Source: Gammaproteobacteria bacterium
GTDB lineage: Bacteria; Pseudomonadota; Gammaproteobacteria; Natronospirales; REEB76
DNA length: 32,351 nucleotides
Reading direction: 5' to 3'
Assembly: GCA_028864905.1 (NCBI GenBank)
Contig: JAGWLP010000007.1
Location: 1 to 32,351 of the forward strand
Every line of letters starts with the position of its first letter. Within the stretch, counting starts at the first letter, position 1. Shown one piece after another: positions 30,630-32,351 of this stretch. A program made the position numbers and the translations under genes. The notes beneath the pieces are model-generated. The model was not told the DNA's origin, searched no databases, and saw only the letters and a list, made by a program, of their open reading frames with translations.

Positions 30630-31471
30630 CCGCCCTTCTCGCCTGCCGGCTCGCTCTGGAAGCCCTTCACCAGGCGATCGAACAACAAACCGTAGGCCAC
30701 CGCCAGCGGGATTGCGACAATGGCGGCGGCCGCCATCAGCGACTGCCAGTAGTAGATGTCGCCACGGATCAGCTCGGTGGGCACACCGGCGCTCACCGTG
30801 CGGCTGGCGGTGGAGCTGACGAACACCGCCGCGTAGATGTAATCGCTGAGCGACAGCGCAAAGGCAAACACCACGCAAGTGGCGATCCCCGGCCCCGCCA
30901 GCGGCAACGCCACGCGCAGGAACGCCTGCCAGCGGCTACAGCCGTCAATCAGCGCCGCTTCTTCCACCTCACGCGGCATGGACTTGAAGAACCCCAGCAG
31001 CAGCCAGGTGCAAAACGGCACGGTAATCGTGGGATACACCAGCACCAAGGACCATACGGTATTGGCCGTTTGCAGGAAGGTGACGATCCGATACAGCGGG
31101 ATGAACAGCAAGGTCGGTGGAATCAGGTACACGAGGAAAATTGCGATGCCGGAGCGCTCGCCCCAGCGTCCCGCGAGCCGCGACAGACTGTAGGCCGCCG
31201 GCAACGACAACAGCAGCGTGATGATGACCACGATCACGCCGATGTAGAACGAGTTCCACAGGAAAATCGGGTAATGCGTACCGGTGAACAGTAAGGTGAT
31301 GTTCTTGAACGTCGGGGCCAGATTGTATTTGAAAGGGTCGTTGGTGACGTTGTAGAGGTCCTGGTCCTGCTTGAATGAGGAAATGACCATCCAGGCCGCA
31401 GGGAAAATCGCGAAAATGGCAAACAACCCCAGCCCTACCCAGAACCCCAGTTTGCGTAACCACCGCATCAT
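30626..31471 (-). CDS. Carbohydrate ABC transporter permease, MalG type
   Basis: 281 aa with six membrane helices. The EAA loop that docks on the ATPase is [21 protein letters not shown] (about 170-190, Gly177). The N-terminal [18 protein letters not shown] and [26 protein letters not shown] are typical of CUT1-family MalG-like subunits, which carry oligosaccharides or polyols. GGGAGGG precedes the first of two adjacent ATG codons. It follows the other permease gene by 12 bases in the same operon; the binding protein and ATPase are not in the window. The TAA stop overlaps the mmsA stop on the opposite strand. Confidence 0.93.
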   Translation of the reverse strand: MMRWLRKLGFWVGLGLFAIFAIFPAAWMVISSFKQDQDLYNVTNDPFKYNLAPTFKNITLLFTGTHYPIFLWNSFYIGVIVVIITLLLSLPAAYSLSRLAGRWGERSGIAIFLVYLIPPTLLFIPLYRIVTFLQTANTVWSLVLVYPTITVPFCTWLLLGFFKSMPREVEEAALIDGCSRWQAFLRVALPLAGPGIATCVVFAFALSLSDYIYAAVFVSSTASRTVSAGVPTELIRGDIYYWQSLMAAAAIVAIPLAVAYGLLFDRLVKGFQSEPAGEKGG

Positions 31472-31483
31472 CGTGCCCTCCCG

Positions 31484-32351
31484 CTAGCGCTCTTCCGCGC
31501 GGTATGCCATGCGCAGCGCCAAAATGGCGACCGCCAGCAGGATCGGGAACATGAACAACGCGATCGCCGCGCCCTCGCTGAGGGCGCCACCCTCGATACC
31601 CTTGAGATAGGCCCAGTACGGCAGCAGTTGGGTCGCATAACCCGGCCCGCCGCGGGTGGTGATGGCCACCACCGTCATGTCGCCGAACACCAGGAGCGCA
31701 GTGAACATCGCCGCGACCACCAGGATCGGCAGCAGCGCCGGTACCGTGATCTGGAACAGCACGCGGAAAAACCGCGCGCCGTCCACCTGCGCTTGCTCGA
31801 AGATGTCACGCGGGATCGAGGTGCGCCCGGCGAGCACGATGATGGTGGCAAGCGGCAGCAGCCGCCACACGTTGATGGTCACGATCGAGGCCAGCCCCAG
31901 CCACTCACGGCCATAGTAATACAGATGATTGGCGGGACCGAAGATCGTACCGGGACCCAACAGGTGGATCTGCCGCAGGATCCAGTCCACCGGGCTGAAT
32001 TCCGAGTCCAGCAACCACAACCAGTTCACCGCCGCCAACGACACCGGCATGGCCCAGGGCAGAATTATCAATATTTGCCAAAACCATTTGCCGCGGAAAT
32101 CATGCGCCAGCAGCTCCGATTCCGCCGTGGCCAGTACCAGCGTGATGACCAGGGTGGCGGCCGTGACGATCACGCTGTTGCGCAGCGCCAGGGGAAACGC
32201 CGATTCGTGTACCGCACTGATGAAATTCGCCAAGCCCACGAAGTGGTGGATGCCGGGGTTGCCAATGGTGGCACTCGACAGGCTGAGTGCGATGGCCAGG
32301 CAGAACGGCAACCCCACGAGCGCGGCGATGTACACCAGCGCCGGTGCCAGC
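31484..32351 (-). CDS. Carbohydrate ABC transporter permease, MalF type (5' end outside window)
   Basis: The frame is open to the window edge (LAPALVYIAALVGLPFCLA), so the N-terminus is missing; a GTG near 32335 is probably not the start. Visible are the first helix, the NSVIVTAATLVITLVLATAE helix and the EAA-type loop IPRDIFEQAQVDGARFFRVL, followed by TVPALLPILVVAAMFTALL and the C-terminal helices. This is the usual partner of the MalG-type subunit downstream. The pair forms the membrane channel of a CUT1 sugar importer. The substrate cannot be told from permeases alone. Confidence 0.92.
   Translation of the reverse strand, partial: LAPALVYIAALVGLPFCLAIALSLSSATIGNPGIHHFVGLANFISAVHESAFPLALRNSVIVTAATLVITLVLATAESELLAHDFRGKWFWQILIILPWAMPVSLAAVNWLWLLDSEFSPVDWILRQIHLLGPGTIFGPANHLYYYGREWLGLASIVTINVWRLLPLATIIVLAGRTSIPRDIFEQAQVDGARFFRVLFQITVPALLPILVVAAMFTALLVFGDMTVVAITTRGGPGYATQLLPYWAYLKGIEGGALSEGAAIALFMFPILLAVAILALRMAYRAEER

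Noticed and set aside
29010-30878. A 622-codon open frame on the minus strand, opposite mmsA
   Set aside because: mmsA on the plus strand has full ALDH motifs, a ribosome site and normal length. The antisense frame gives an Arg/His-rich product without recognisable domains, as GC-rich genes often do.
1-32351. CRISPR arrays, tRNA or rRNA genes, IS elements, prophage or defence genes
   Set aside because: No regularly spaced repeats, cloverleaf-like sequences, transposase or integrase motifs, or defence-protein motifs were seen on either strand.

Overview
The window looks like a chromosomal segment of a GC-rich (roughly 60%) Gammaproteobacterium, probably a free-living protein or peptide degrader near the Xanthomonadales, Nevskiales or Steroidobacterales. 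The lineage is inferred from gene content: a TonB-dependent receptor, TPR-sulfotransferase, PepQ, S10 and S9B peptidases, PrlC/OpdA and a POT transporter. The LexA-type box near 17.26 kb has the classical CTGT-N8-ACAG form, which argues against Xanthomonadaceae proper. I see no rRNA, tRNA, IS element, phage gene or CRISPR array.

Layout. (1) 1-0.82 kb: 3' end of a TonB-dependent receptor with a strong terminator. (2) 0.8-5.1 kb, minus strand: TPR-sulfotransferase, Kv-beta-like aldo/keto reductase, an unknown secreted protein and a TrmB-type regulator with an almost ideal promoter overlapped by a perfect inverted repeat. (3) 5.1-10.0 kb, plus: PepQ and two tandem secreted S10 serine carboxypeptidases. 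(4) 10.1-14.0 kb: a copper-type cluster with a small HHH/CPxC membrane protein, a barrel-like outer-membrane protein, CopC, CopD and a zinc-ribbon protein, followed by an opposing periplasmic cupredoxin. (5) 14.0-17.1 kb, minus: a DPP-IV-type peptidase and a lipoprotein with a TonB_C domain. (6) 17.2-18.8 kb: a PA0069-type radical SAM gene behind a LexA box, and a PilZ protein. (7) 18.9-20.6 kb: a POT peptide transporter with a potentially switching 5' leader. (8) 20.6-24.3 kb, minus: a 2OG-Fe(II) oxygenase, a DUF488 protein, two tandem acetate-transporter-like (AceTr/YaaH-type) membrane proteins with matching structured leaders, and a gamma-carbonic-anhydrase-like protein. (9) 24.4-30.6 kb, plus: LemA, a GIDE protein with an EF-hand, oligopeptidase A, exonuclease III and an MmsA-type aldehyde dehydrogenase. 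(10) 30.6-32.35 kb, minus: two CUT1-type sugar ABC permeases, the second cut by the window edge.

How the genes fit together. The strongest theme is peptide use. S10 carboxypeptidases and a DPP-IV-like enzyme act outside the cytoplasm, a POT symporter imports di/tripeptides, and PepQ and OpdA finish hydrolysis inside. A second theme is copper handling (CopC, CopD, cupredoxin and two unrecognised partners). Regulatory DNA is unusually readable: several textbook terminators, a promoter/operator overlap, a LexA box and three candidate structured leaders.

I found no single gene set that is clearly a new defence or mobile system. The best leads for something undescribed are the duplicated AceTr-like genes with matching leaders, the competing-hairpin leader of the POT gene, the Cys-rich TrmB regulator with its operator, and the copper cluster with two unrecognised components.
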